DNA from: Isoetes taiwanensis
Taxonomy: Eukaryota > Streptophyta > Lycopodiopsida > Isoetales > Isoetaceae
Length of the DNA: 64,000 bases
Assembly (NCBI GenBank): GCA_021234155.1
Contig: JAJEKV010000036.1
Span: 10,803,426 to 10,867,425 of the forward strand
Direction of reading: 5' to 3'
Below, piece after piece: positions 43,233 to 56,934 of the stretch. Every line of letters begins with the position of its first letter. Positions within the stretch are counted from its first letter, which is position 1. A model generated the notes under the pieces. That model made no database searches. It saw only the letters and a list, made by a program, of their open reading frames with translations, and was not told the origin of the DNA. The translations under genes were made by a program, and so were the position numbers.

Positions 43233-44280
43233 GTCTGCTGGATTCACAGAAAAGTGCAAAGGGTTTAAATGAAATGCCGATCAAACATGCGTGCAGGGAT
43301 GCAAACAAAACAAAGAAACGGAAGAGGGCGCCATAGCCATACCTCGAAGCCGCCGCGTACAGAACCGCCGCACTTCCCCGCAGTTAGGTTTAAAACCCTA
43401 ATCCTTAGGTGTACTTATGGCCTTGCATAGGGCTCGTTCACACCCAGACGGCCGGATTTTGATTTTGTGCATTTGACACCACAATATTTGTTTCTTTGCA
43501 GGAATATGCTGGAAGATTCCAATATTGGGTTAATTGCCACGTCTTCGACCTTAGGCTATATGGCGTAAACATGGCCGGTTTGGCGGAGCGGCGCCGCCCC
43601 CCTTTCCTCTCTGTTTTCTCTAAGCAGGCAGCGATGGGCTCCCCTTCCCTCTGTTTTTTCTATGCAGGCGGCGATGGGCGCCCGACGGCTTCTCTCCCCT
43701 CTGTTTTTCTATCGCACCCGACTTAGGAGTGGTGCCGCACGTTATGGTGGCCGGGATCTTCCACTGCGACTCTCTTCCGTTGCTTCAATTGCCGGATCTA
43801 GCTATGGTTGTGGCGGAAGAAATAAGCTACAGCTTCATAAACAGAAGAAATGGTCAGTTTGCAGATTAAGGAACAAATTTGTGCAGAGTTTTCTTCCTTG
43901 CTTGCAGAGTTTTCTTGCTTTTGCTTGTATAAGAACCCACTGAATCTTCAAATCTTGTATAAAACCCATCAATCACGAAAACAGAGTCGATTCATCAATC
44001 AATCCATCGGTAAACCCAATCAAAACAGAAAGCAAAATGTACGGAAATTTAAGCCTAGTGTTGATTCGTCTCAGAGTAATCTGGAGGGGGAATTCATTCC
44101 GCCCTCGCGGGGCCAGGCGCGACAGCCTCGGCGACTTTCGCGCCGCCAGCTCGTCACCTCGGTGGGCGGCGCCGCCGAGGTTCCCCACGGCTAATGCCCC
44201 TCCCGTAGATTACGTAGTACATGGAGTATCTGGAACTAGAGAAAATAGGGTTAGCAAATTGGACCTCTAAAAACCACATT
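43233..44280. promoter_or_regulatory. eL29 promoter region and GC-rich flank
   Basis: The eL29 leader and promoter probably lie at 43240-43450. Beyond it, 43570-43720 holds three imperfect copies of a block with CCCTCTGTTTT...GCAGGCGGCGATGGGC. A GC-rich plus-strand frame (44037-44270) has no recognised motif; a divergent transcript is possible but unsupported. Confidence 0.4.
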
Positions 44281-44641
44281 TTGGTTTCTGAAACCTTTAT
44301 TATTGCCTTTAGAGACGGACCGCGAAGCTATCTGTACAAGAAGACCACTAGCTTCAACTTAAACTTGACGATTTGAAGTAAGGTTAGCTGCCATGGGAAC
44401 ATAGCCTTATTAGCACTGACTTTGAAGTTTTTGAGTCGAGGGCATCGAATGGATCTAGGGCTGAGTTGTTTGGTGCTACATGTATATGAGGTGCTTGATC
44501 AAGTTGTTTAAGAACGCAAAGTAAGAGTGTTCAGCAGGGTAAAGTAATGGTGTTCAATAGAATCTTTATCATTCAAGAAGTGCTTAAAAAGGCCAAGCAT
44601 TGCTCTTAACTTTACTGTGGCACCATTTTTTATTTATTTTT

Positions 44642-44858
44642 ATTAGCACTTTTGCACAAATACGCATCCGGGGTTTCAAGCCTTTTGAGGCTATCCACAT
44701 TGTAGCCAGCTGGGTTTTTTTAGCACGTGGATAATGTTTGAACCCTTTTTATTAGCACTTTTGCACAAACACGCGTCAGGGGTTTCAAGCCTTTTGAGGC
44801 TATCCACGTTGTAGCCAGTTGGATTTTTTTAGCACGTGGATAATATTTGAACCATTGG
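44642..44858. repeat. 109-bp tandem duplication
   Basis: Two units starting ATTAGCACTTTTGCACAAA at 44642 and 44751. Each contains the inverted pair CAAGCCTTTTGAGGCT and TTTTTAGCACGTGGATAAT, with a few substitutions between units. Confidence 0.88.
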
Positions 44859-44859
44859 G

Positions 44860-47040
44860 ATTACATCTATGCCCGTGGAAATTAAGAAAATTCCAGTCTG
44901 TTATGGAAGCAGAAGGGTATCTCCGATAGGGTTGCTTTCGTTTCGCTCTGCTGCGTTTTGAGCAGGGCTTCTGAATATTAGGATGTTGTTTTTTATATTG
45001 AGCCATTCTAATTCAACATCTTGTTGTTATTCCTTCCATTAAGGGTCTTCTCATTCTCGGTTTTTGGTTATCCGCACAACGAGAAGTTATAAAAGAGAAG
45101 AGCTGGACACTTCAAAGTTGGAACAGAGCCAATGCCAACTCTGGGATTTGGGTTATGATGATGTAGATCAAGCCAAGTATGTATTTTATGCATAAACATT
45201 CTGATGAGCCTGGCTTTCTATGTTCAAAGGAAATGTTTAAGTATTGTTTATGTTTTTGCAACATTCTGATACGATTTTTCCTCCAAGGTTTAGGGTTCGG
45301 CTAGCCCTTTCTTGAGCAGGCTTTCACCAGATTTTCACACCTTGGAGAATGAATATCTCTGTATTCGCGTTGCCAGCCTTCTTTTTGTCGTTAACTCTTG
45401 TTCTGCAAGCAAGAATGATGTTATATTTGAAAAGAAAAGCTTGAAAATTTTGGTCACGAATTTAAAGCAGGGAGATCTATGATCTGAGAAAGGGTAAACC
45501 TCTAGCATATTTTAGTTATTCTGCTAAATAGATTATCATCTAAATGGATCCTGCTGCATAATAAAATTGTTTTACAGACAATACTATTTAGTGGATAGGT
45601 TGTCTGCTAGAGCTGGTTTTGGGATGAACCCGACCTGACGTTACCAGCAAAAATTACCAGTTGTTATGGTTCTAATTCGTTGATAATACATTTAAGAGGC
45701 ATGTTAAATTGCACAACAGAAAGGTTTTATATTATATACAAAGCAAGATATCAAGTAAATTTATAGCTGCCTTGTGCTTTAATGTATGTACTTTTGTGAT
45801 TCCGGTTTCTTCAATTACAGATCATTCCTTTGCATCCCAGAGTCATTGACATATTAGAGAAAATGCCTGGTCTGTTACTAACATTCAAATGCATAGTCTG
45901 GTCTGTTACTAACATTCAAATGCATAGTCTGGTCTGCCACTAATATAGTGGTGCCAAAACTTGATTTTCAATGTCACTATGCATGCGGTCTTCTTTTATC
46001 TGCATATCCTTGCTCGAGATATGCACATAGCACATCTTGACATCTTAGAATGTTAAGTTTGCATCCCTTAATGCACCCATTCCTGCTGCTTGGCCAACAA
46101 CCACGTGGGTAATGCAACTTCTGGTTTATGCATGATATTTCACTTCCAAAGACATTCAAATAAGAAACCTGAGTTTTCCATTGCCAAATTGCAGTTGATT
46201 TTGCAATGGAAAGCAATGGGAACCATATGATTAACATGGTTCCATGCTGATTATGATTATACCTTGGTATTTTTGCCTTATACGAGTCATTTTTAACAAT
46301 GTCAATATTGCAGCCATTGATATTCGTAGGCCATTCTTTGGAAGGCACCATGTTTTTTCTACACCATGATTAGGGTGAGAAGGTAATTGTGCATCATTCC
46401 TTATAGAACTGTTAGCAAAGCTAGAGTCCTCTGCTTATTTGCTCGTCATACTTTGTAATATTAGGTGAAAAAATCCACCTTCAAATTTATTAGTTTCATT
46501 CAAAGGTCTGTGGATCTCGGTCTGAGTCTGTGTCTATACAATTCTGATATGTTATTTTAGCTTGCAATATAGCTGGTGCACACAGTTCCTTTTTATAGGT
46601 GTGTTAGATGTTAGTAATGCATAAAGTGCAATGGAGGTGGTCTCTATGTTATTCTTGAATTATGTATTTAAATATGTAGATTTTAGATGTTATCTGAGTT
46701 TGTGATAGCACTGTCTTAACTACAGCATAGACATGTGCTTCATGTATATGCAATTTACGACAATCTATATACAAGATATGCTTCATTGACAATTCAGTAT
46801 TTAATGCCAAGATGTTTTATTCTAGGTACAAAAGAACGTTTTAGATCTTTGTTTTCTTTTTCAAGGACGAATAAAAAGTTTATTAATCAGCAAGAATAAG
46901 TACAAAATAAATATTTCTCATCTAGTTGTGTAAGCACAAGAGGGTGCTGCTGGAACACGAGCCTGCAACACCATGTGCTTGTTCCATACTAGGGCATAAA
47001 TGTAATTTGATATGGTAGTACAAATATGAGGTCCCAAAGG
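44860..47040. other. Gene-free stretch with a 31-bp tandem repeat
   Basis: No gene supported. At 45867-45939 a 31-bp unit, starting CTGGTCTGTTACTAACATTC, occurs two and a half times. Confidence 0.6.
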
Positions 47041-47044
47041 AATA

Positions 47045-48130
47045 CTTTTAAATGAATGAATGTATTTATATTGTCCACGAAGACTGATTGGCCTATGGGA
47101 TTAAAGAAAGGAGAACAACAAGCATATTATTGTCATGATTAAAAATTCCCTGCCCCGAAGGATTTTCGAGGGAAAACCTTGGCAGTTACTAAGAAAATAG
47201 TACCATCAGAGGCCTAGCCCATTTGAGCAGCTCTCCCTACATGCCGTCCAAATCTGCCTCCTTGCCATTGGCAAGACGCTGTAAGCCCTTGGTGACCTCT
47301 GCCTCTGTAATGACTAGTGTTGAACTCATCTGTGGGGTATTGCTATTGCAAGACCCAAGTGGATCATAAAGCTGCTGTAAGTATTGTACCCATTGCTTTG
47401 AAGTGATGTTCCCTGCAGGCCGCAAAGTCTTGTTCAATACATTTTGCCAGAATGTCCTGGGATCCAAGAGATAAAATAGTTTTTGCTGTGTACCTGGCTT
47501 TCTTTCCCTTGAGAAAAGTGCGGTATTGTCTGATAGTAGGTGGGCGCAAGGCGGGTTAGTGACCTATCAAAGCCAACGTTTAAGCTCCCTGCATTTGTCA
47601 TCAAACCACTGGTTGTGAGAAAAGGTTGTAGCTCCCAAGGACCTCTTGAGCGACTTCTCCCAAAACATTGGTTCAACAGCCGTCATAAGCACATTGATTA
47701 ACTGGGCAGTCTTCTGATGTAGCATGGAAGGTTGCAATATTCCTTCTAGGTTAGCTTCGACCATCTGGGCATGGTTCTCTGCAAGGTCATAATCCTTGCG
47801 TAGCCACTGCATGCAGGGTCTTGGAGCGATGGGCATTCGAGCAATTTGTCAATCTACCTGTAGGAAGAGGGGTTGGTGGTCAGAATCCACTTCTTTATTT
47901 CTACTCTCTGTACCCATGCGAAGGTGGGTAAGCAGATGCATATCTTGATCTGCACATAACCCATGATACTGAAGCCCTCCCCTTATTTTCTTTTATGACT
48001 TCAGCATTTTTCGTTCGAGAAATCCACATCTTGCCCGAGATCAATGTGGCCTCCCCCCTCCCCCAGGGCGACAACGGGGAATGTTTTTAATTTGGGCCAA
48101 TTCTTGCCTATGGGATTACTATTGCATTGA
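47045..48130 (-). mobile_element. Internally deleted LINE remnant
   Basis: The minus strand shows the region before reverse transcriptase: FWEKSLKRSLGATTFSHNQW (about 47680), then WVQYLQQLYDPLGS and EAEVTKGLQRLANGKEADLD (47240-47400). It then jumps straight into a 3' block with CGAAGGATTTTCGAGGG (47155 region) and ends in an AATG simple repeat at 47052-47066. The 3' block matches that of the LINE at 31722-33560, so both belong to one family. The reverse transcriptase itself is absent. Confidence 0.72.
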
Positions 48131-48835
48131 AGTAAGGTCATGGTCCACATACAGGGAGGCCCCCTTCAACCGCTTGCCATGATGCAATATAGCTCCTCGT
48201 GAATGCGTCCACAACTATAAATGTGACAATACATCTGTAGCCGGAGCATTGAGTACCATGTCGGGTTGCTGTAGCAACGTGCATATGTGTATGAAATGTC
48301 ATATGGGAGAGGACCAGCGTCTGGAGGCGTCCAATGAGGTTCTCCCCTGCTTCCTTTGGTAGGTCATGAACCATGACATTATGGCTCCCTCGGGGCAATG
48401 TTGGCTGCCTCGGCAGGTGCTGATGTATGTGAAGTGCGGGCTGTGGTGGCACAGGCCTCACGATGGAGCAGCAGTTTCTGTCTGGATTGGCCTCGCTCGA
48501 GCATATGAATACGAGCATGAGCAAAATCCGCAGCATGTGAAGTAGCCTCTTCCCCCCGAGGTCGAGAGCTCAGCTCTTGCTGGAGCAATTTCTGCCTTGT
48601 AATTTTATGCATGCACAGCTGTAGTTTCTCATGAGACGTAGCTCTGTATATCTACATCCGAGCAACATAGCTATGCTCCAACATCTATAGCCTGGAGGTA
48701 ACCACAGTATCCATTGTTAATGAGGTTGCCTAAAAAATGCTGACTTTGTTCTGTAGAACCTGAAGCTGCCCAACAGATCCTCTTATGTGCAGCAGCCATA
48801 TTATTCAGAACGCATCATCTAAAAAGAAATCCTGA
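48131..48835. other. Unassigned stretch
   Basis: Minus-strand frames 48138-48536 and 48379-48612 are of unclear origin, possibly 5' LINE sequence. No motif recognised. Confidence 0.35.
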
Positions 48836-49200
48836 TTAAGTTGTAGAAACGAACTCAGCTGAAATATCCTTCACCCTCTCCGCAAATGCCTCATCAAACA
48901 TTTTATATTTCGATGATAATAAAGTGAAAACCAATCTAGAATAGTCTGGGGATCTTTGATCTTTGGGATTAGCGAGATTGCATCTATATTCAAAGTTTTG
49001 TCCAAGGCAGTACTGATGGAAGTCACAAAAAATGTCAAATACATCTAGCTTCAACCACTCACAATATTCTTGAAAGAACTTAACTGGTATACCATCCAAC
49101 CTTAGGCAGTCCCCTTTTTAAGTTCAAAAACTGCCGAACCCAGATCAACCGCAGTTATATCAGCACTACTGATAGATGTTGCTCTTTAAAAATGATGGAA
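48836..49200 (-). pseudogene. Fragment of a different LINE (start of reverse transcriptase)
   Basis: The minus strand reads AVFELKKGDCLRLDGIPVKF, matching the conserved LINE block ending in K-x-x-G-x-DGIPxEFF. It continues with CEWLKLDVFDIFCDFHQYCL. The sequence is unlike the LINE at 47045-48130, so it is a separate family. Confidence 0.65.
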
Positions 49201-52200
49201 GAGATCCTAGACAGAACTGTATCTCGCATTTTTGACTAAAAGGACAGATGTCTCTCAGCAAATGCCTGAAAGTGATTATGCAGATGCTACTTGAGATCTG
49301 CTGGCTATGAGAATAATGAGCCATCTGACAGTTGTAATTATGACATGGTTGTTGCGACCCGCTTAGCTACACAAAAGATGAATCCAGTACAATGATCTCC
49401 ATCACAAAACCATTGCAAACCTGCTTTAGTCTTTGTCTATTGGATTTGTTCCTCCTCCAAAGGTTGAATTTATGCTAGTATGTCATGCTCATGAACACCC
49501 GAAAGAAGACGTTGCAAGAAAGGATAAGATCCTGATATAAGGTATCCAGCAAAGCACAATCTGTTGTTGCAGACTGTCGGCCCGACTTTTCGCAAAAGAT
49601 TTGATCGCTGCGAGTGCATCCATTATGCCAGCCGTCCTTCGACTTCGGTTAACGGCAACTGTCTAAATGCCCCTACAAACTTCTTAGAAGTCTGCGTCCT
49701 TCAAACATTTTACATTCAAATGAAAGCACATCCGTCTCGAACGGCGCTGCAGCAGAGGTTTGTCTGAATGGAATTGTGGATGATGATCTGAAACTGAGTT
49801 GTCTCTAAGGCAAGATCGAAAAAGACCCAGAAATGCCAAAACTGCATCTGCATTTCCCGTAAGCCCTATCCAACCGAGAACTTGCACGATTTCCACCAAT
49901 CTGACTATTGCACCAAGTGAAAGCACGGTGCAACAAGCATGCACTGTTGCACCAAGTCATACAGAAGACGGTGCAACAGTCTCTTCAACTGAGAGACGGC
50001 AGATGCAATGGAATAGCCTCTTCAAACATGTCAGCCCACTAAAGTGGTGAGAAACGACCATAATGGAAACTAATGGGAGGAGAAGTGACCCACGAATCAT
50101 GGTGCAATGGATGCTAGGACACTCCAGAATTAACGCCTTTTGCTATCTTTCGGGGTTGGCAAAAAGCAGATGGATGCTTAGACAGCGGATGGACACCTCG
50201 ACAATGAACATCCATGTAGAGGAAACTTGCCATCTCCCTTGCTCCACCCTTTATGGAACAAAATTAGAGCTAGGGTTAAGACTCTTCAGGTGTTGGAAGC
50301 ACTAAAGGTCACCCAAGGTGCATGCACAAGTCGCACGTTGTGTTGCACTTGGGTTAGTTCCATGTTGGACACCTTCTTACCTCTATGTTAAAAATTTAAG
50401 GGTTAAATGATAGTGTTTAAGATTACATATCCAGACTGTATCAAGACGACCCGGTCGGACTCACATATGCATAGACATACATGAGGCAAGGAACGTATTT
50501 TGTTACTTTGAAGTGAGGGAATCTAAACACGAAAAAACATCAAAGGTATGTGATTCTGTGTTGTGATACCTAAATCAAAAGCCTTCTCACACCACCTAGG
50601 TCCTTAAGCAATGCTGGTTTCATCCTTAATGGAGTGCAAAGACCTGGTGGGATTTGTATTCTAGACTACAAAATAAGCATGTATCACAAATGTTTTGCCC
50701 AAAAGAAGTGAGGGAAGTTGGTACTAAAATTAAGCGCATAATGTTAAGATGAGTGTCTTGACAAACACGCTGTTTTGTTGATGTGGCTAGAATTAATCTC
50801 TAACATGGTAGAACTTTCGTCTAAATGTGTTAAGTTTACTAGTTGTGGGAGATTTCATCCTTTATCTAATGGGTGTATAAACTAGACTAACTAGTCTAAA
50901 AAGGCTTAATATTTCTTTTCAAAGTCTGATATCGCCACTAAAAGTGTTGCCCCAAGTGATGCTGCTAGAAATCTGCGTTTCTAAGGTTGGTGTGACGGGC
51001 CTGGCCAGTTAACCTTTATGGTAACTGGAGATCCCATCAATCTCGACCATTGGATCTACTTAAGCTTAAAAACTTAAGAAATTAACTCATGCATCTGCAA
51101 CAATAACACTTAGGTAAAGAATTTAATCTTTGTACATATTCTAAGGTTCCAAACATGTACTTGCCCATTACTCAGCAATATCCCCGCACACTATGAATGA
51201 TCTTAATAATTGTAACTTCAAGCCCATATATAATAATAATAATAATAGTAATAATAATCAAGTTTATTGAATAGCAATCCACACACTTCCACTCGCCTTT
51301 TCAGGAAGCTTGGCTACTTTCCCGAGCATCTCACACCTCTGCTTACACCATCAACCACGGGGGGTTAGTCACATGGACTAAGTGGGGATCGGGGATCTAG
51401 GATATATCTTAAAACAATCACCACAAAGCCTTAACTTAGAACAATAACTTAGCCTTACCGTAGCCTCGCCCCTGCAACCTAGGTTACTTAGTCCAACAAG
51501 CATAATCACAATGCATAATTACACCAAGCATGACCATTGCAACTTAATTCCAACATTAAAAACACATGTACAATAACCAAGCAATCATAGCATCAACATT
51601 GCAACCAATATTCCTCTGGGTCTGAGCAAGGTCAACTCGGCTGATCAGGCCAGTGACATAGAGGCGGGGTAACCACGTGTGTACACACCCATCCACGCTG
51701 CGTCCAGCATTGGAGGACCACTTAACTGTGCATGACGTTGTACCATATGGTACCAACGCCCGATGTTCAAATAATACCATAGCATCAGTGCAATAACCAT
51801 GAAGTCTAGACCATCGCACCTAGACTCCGGCCCCAGAGGTCTATATCAAAGAATTGTACTACACATAGATCACAATACTATGAATTCCACCCAATATCAA
51901 TTAGGCACATTTCCATATCAAATTTACCTTAGAAATTCCATAATTTACACCTCATGCGACAAAGGAAATCCTCATATAAACATTACTATCTCTACCATGC
52001 AACATGCAATGCCCTAAGTGCTTAAGCAAAATACAACCTTCACTAATATCTTATTACTTTTAACTAGATCAACTTCCTTCAAATTACTACTTATAACCTT
52101 AATGACGGTGGCTTCCATAACCCCTTAACTAGTTTATTGAATTGGTTAATATGCTCGCTATCCATTAACCATGCATGCCTATTCTATTCTATTCATGACC

Positions 52201-55200
52201 ATGCTCATATGATTTAACTCCAAGTTTATACTACGTTCAAAGCAATCATTATTAAATCAACACAGCTATACAAACACTAGAAAACCCCAGGTGTAAGGCT
52301 TGATCCCCACCTGGAATCCCGCTTGCTTCCTCTGTGCTCCTAGCAACGCTCCCAGATCTCTGCACACAACTCGCTCCTTCAACAATCCATCTGCAATCTA
52401 TCTCCTTCCGAATGCTTCACCATCACATAAAAGACTTCTTTCCCCATGGAAAACTCCTTCCCCCTAAGAAATCAAGAATAATATTGTTGCACTTATATAA
52501 CCTAGCAATGCCCTTGCATGCATGCATGCATACACTGCATGCATGGACACATTGCATGCATGTATTCCTAGCACATAATCATTTATTTTACCTTGAAAAT
52601 GCACTCTTATATAATGGCAACGTTACTTACATCTTAATGTTGGTGCTAGGTTGCTAGGTCCGTTACAGTTGGTGGGAGCTGGTAAAGACATCGCAAGATG
52701 ACTTAAGTTTAAGTGCGTTTTGGCTCAACTAGAACTGGGATTGACAACCTCCCAATCTTGCCAAACACCTGTCTTGTTGAGCGTGGTTATGAATTCTATC
52801 AATAGAGTCCCTAACTTGATAATACTTATAGAAAGCGCTTAGCTTGTCCACTAGTTCTGGAGGATTTCATCTCCCTAACTTGATAATACTTTCGTGTGAA
52901 ATGCACTTAGCTTTCCCAATATGAATTTATCAAGCCAATTAGGCCCTCACGCCTCTACGGCAAAATAATACAAAAGTTTGAGTAAAATCAAAAGCGCTGT
53001 ATATATCAAAGTTATGCATTAAATTATACAATTAAATTATACAATTCATTTATGTCTGCCCCCCCAATGTTCCTTCCAAACATCCCGAATGTAAGTAAGT
53101 GATGATACTGCAAAAAGATCTCATAAATTGTTTAGGCCTACCTCTATACCATACTTGTGGAGGATCCCTAACTTGATAATACTTCTGTCTTGAATACGCT
53201 TAGTTGACATCGTTTATCTAGGATAAACTAATCTAACTATTCTAAAAAATGCTAGTAACTGAACATGTGTAAAAACAATGTCGACCAAGATGCAGTTTTC
53301 TTTTGATTGTCCGTACTCCGTAGTACTTTATGTGAATTTTCTTGCACGTAAGCAAGACCTCCGTAGATTTCAATCAAATGATGTACTTATCAGTTCTTCA
53401 AGCCATAGGAAGAACCGCAGTATAAATATGCAAAACACTTATAATGCCTCACTTACGATCTCCCATGCATGCACGATATCTAGGAATCTTTGATACCATG
53501 GAAAGGCTACAGCTGGTAAATTGCTTCTACAATCAATCATTTCCTCTTGACAACTTGTATGCACAATATCCAGATCCTCCAATACCGTGGCCAAGGAAGA
53601 TTGAACCATCCCATTCTTTGATATTGCTACAACTGGTTGTTTTTGCAATCAACCTTTTTCCTGCTGGAAAAGCAACATACAAATACATTATTTGTAACCT
53701 CTGGGTTTGATATTGCCCCTTTTTTTATTTTTTTTGAGAACTATATCATAGAAATCGTGCACAATTATAGTACCATAGCAATATTAATATGCAAAAGAAA
53801 TCGATTTTGTTGCATCTCTTAAAACTCAAGGAGCTTATATTCACTCACCCCCTTGAATTCTGAATCCTTTACAGGATTTGCATCCAAAGGCCTAAAAATC
53901 CCTACCTCCTCAAATGCTGCCACTCTACAAATATGAAAGTAAATATTGTAAAGAAAACTTTCAAGGCAAGGCCCCAAGGCTACAGTTCCTTCCAAACGTT
54001 TCTCGGAGAAAAGACAACTTCAAAGAAAAACAATGGTCATAGCGTTTGAATCAATAAAGGAATCAGAAGTATGCGACAAGTCTGTGATCATTAATTCAGA
54101 TCCCTGATGCGAGAAGCAAAACTATTCTTTCAGAGATAGAGTGGCTCATGGATTCGATTAAAGAGGTTAATGGCCTTCTAGATAGCAATTGATCATGTGC
54201 CGAATGCTTGGTCCCAGTCTTCCCTTGGGAAAAATGACAATCCATGTATTAGCAAAAGCCACCGGCAACGTAGAATATTCTACCATATCACCTAGCTTGT
54301 ACATGTGTGTGATACACCTGTTCCTATGGAAGCTTTGAGAGTTAATGCCAGCCCATCATCATTAGAATTGATGTAGTTATATGGATTGCTATCATTTATG
54401 TTACTACCTTCATCCATGTTTGCTTCACCTTTGCTTCATCTTCAGCCAAGCTGTGCTCTAGGTAGGGTGATGTAGGCATATTTTGATTTGTTCTCATGGC
54501 ATAATACGTGTCATCACGAAGCTACAAACACCAGAAAAAGGAATGCCCAAATCCAAGGAAAACTTCAGCATTATACTCCAAATATACCACAAAATATCTC
54601 CATTATTGAATCTCAGCCATTGGAACAAAGAATGGTCGCAAATATCTCAAAGTCCCATCCTAGGCAATTGAAATAAGCAGAAGGGAGCTAGATTGACTGG
54701 AAAGGGAAATAGATGCAAGGAACTAGTGAGAACTACCACTGTGGCTAAATAGCAGTCTTTTCAGTCCCACATGCTGATTTTACTTTCCATCCTATACTAT
54801 ATTTTATACATAAAAAGGTGAAATATCAGATCACAAGAATGAAAGAACGAGAGGAAGAAAGCAGTGTCTTGCATGCACATGGAACGCCACTTTGGAAACA
54901 CACAAGAGGTCAGATGAAAGTTCCTTGGTTGGCATATGTTTCTTCAAAAACCTTGGCTAATAAGGTTTGACACACTGTTTTTCTAAGATAGTTAAACTAG
55001 TCAGCTCGTTGGGTTTCTTAGTAGATAGAATTCCATCATTTCAACACATTTAGCAGCACCTAACATTGAGTTGAACCAGCAGCAAATCAATTTATCTGAC
55101 ATGATTTGCAGCAGCTTCACTTCTCAAATACATGCTAAACCCTGAGCTCTCCCACAAAGAGAAGGCCGTATTTGAATATTTGTCTAAATATTTCAACTGA

Positions 55201-55255
55201 TGAAGAGATAGCTACTTGAATATTAACTGTTTGGTAAAGTCTTTGACATAAAACT
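49201..55255. repeat. Gene-free stretch with simple and diverged repeats
   Basis: No gene is supported over 6 kb. It contains a TAA-type simple repeat (51228-51258), a TGCATGCA-rich patch (52512-52562), and four related blocks containing CCTAACTTGATAATACTT or its variants (near 52800, 52870, 53166, and a weaker one near 50800). These suggest an old dispersed or tandem repeat. Confidence 0.5.
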
Positions 55256-55261
55256 AACAAA

Positions 55262-56836
55262 ATGGGCAGATGCAAATGATATCAGGGCAAGAGGCCAAGC
55301 AGGCTTTCGCGCAGGATATGGGACGCTTGATCATTTGATCACATTAAGAGCTTTAGTAGAGGAGGCCAAGTCTAAGAATAAAGCTTTAATTTGCTGCTTC
55401 ATTGATTTCGCAAAGGCCTTTGATACTGTGCCAAGGCAGAAACTAATGGACAGATTGATAGGTCTTGGGGTGCCAAAAGAGTGGGTCATAGCGGTTGGAA
55501 GGCTTTATCAAAATGTACAAGGAAGAGTGAGAACTCCAATCGGAATGACAGAGGCAATATCCAGTGATGTAGGCGTGAAGCAAGGCTGCCCACTGTCACC
55601 TACCTTATTTGGTTTGTATGTGGACCAACTTGAGAGCTTCCTCCGATCTACTGGTTGCATATTTCCCCGATTGTATCAGGAATTGGTAGTGCTATTGCTT
55701 TTTGCCGATGACCTTTTGCTATCTGCATACACACAAGAAGACATGCACACTCAATTGGCAGCACTTGCTGATTTTTGCAATCAGTTTGGCCTAACAGTTA
55801 ACTTGAATAAGACAAAAATTGTATGCTTTGGAAGAATGGAGGTTGATGTGACATACCAAGGGGAACGGATAGAACAGACCAACTCATACAAATACTTGGG
55901 CCATACGATTTATACTGGAAGGAGATCTTGGACCCAAGGTGTTGACTACCGTATTTCAGCCGCATGGAAGGCTTTTTACATGATGCTCAATCACGGAAGA
56001 CAAGCAAGTGTGCGCTCATGGACAATCTGGAAACGCTTGTTCGATGCATTAGTAATGCCAGTAGCCTTATACGCTGTTGAACTATGGGGGCCTTCTTTGC
56101 CAAAGGGGAAGTGGAATGCATTAGAGCAGATACAAAAAAACTTGCTGCACATGGTTCTCAAGGTCAAAAGGTCAGTACCATATGAGGTCTTGTTACTAGA
56201 GAGTGGAGCATATCCGTTGGAAATCCAAGGTGTATGGCAAACTGTTCGCTATTTAAATAGAAAAGCAGAAGGTACATCATTAGTAAGTGTGGCAATCAAG
56301 GTGTCAGCTGAATTGGGGGAAAGAGGGAAAACAAGTTGGCATAAAGATATCCATAGATGGCTGTCACGTTTGCACCTTACCATGGCTGATTTTGGGAAGG
56401 CATTTAAAGAGAAGGCATTTGAGCGGTATGTTCAGTTTTGTGTGAAAAAGAAAGTTGAATATTATTTGGCAGATTTTAATCCTGAAGCAAAACATGGCAT
56501 ACAATTATACCTTCGACATAAGGATATGCACCCAGGGATGATACGGGGGATTGCTCGGATGCGCATGAGCTCACATCATCTCATGATTGAAAGAGGGAGG
56601 TGGTTTGGTCTTCCTAGGGAAGCAAGGGTATGTGGATGCGGGCAAGACATAGAAACAGAATTGCATGCTATATTTCACTGCCCCCGGTTTGAGGCACTTC
56701 GGGCAAGGTATTCTCAGGTAAACTGGAGTACTGAGACTTTGGTGACTCTTTTCCAAAAATTTTCCACAATATGTCAAGTGGCAAAATTTATCAGAGAACT
56801 TCTTGCGAGCGTGGAGCTTAATGAAGTACATTAGAT
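55262..56836 (+). pseudogene. LINE reverse transcriptase and C-terminal zinc region, long open frame, 5'-truncated
   Basis: The frame is open from 55262 to the stop at 56834 (over 520 residues) but lacks a start and all upstream domains. Motifs in order: GQAGFRAGYGTLDHL, CCFIDFAKAFDTVPRQKLM, GVKQGCPLSPTLFGLYVDQL, LLLFADDLLLSA with the catalytic Asp pair, and SYKYLGHTIY. It ends with CGCGQDIETELHAIFHCPRF, a C-x-C...H-x-x-x-x-C zinc module. No stop or frameshift in this part means a recent 5'-truncated insertion. Confidence 0.92.
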
Positions 56837-56934
56837 GATTTCAAAAGAAGCAATGATGTAATACAGTAAAGTTTGTCCCATGACCTATGGGTCTTTGTTG
56901 GACGTAAATAAATTATTATTATTATTATTATTAA
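55262..56934 (+). mobile_element. 5'-truncated LINE insertion
   Basis: The element ends after GGTCTTTGTTGGACGTAAAT with an ATT simple repeat (56911-56933). This tail resembles the ends of the other two LINEs (CCTATGGG / CCATAGGCC blocks), so all three may be related. I could not find a clear target-site duplication. Confidence 0.82.

Noticed and set aside
51228-51258. TAA microsatellite as the 3' end of another LINE
   Set aside because: No reverse-transcriptase sequence or shared 3' block is found next to it.
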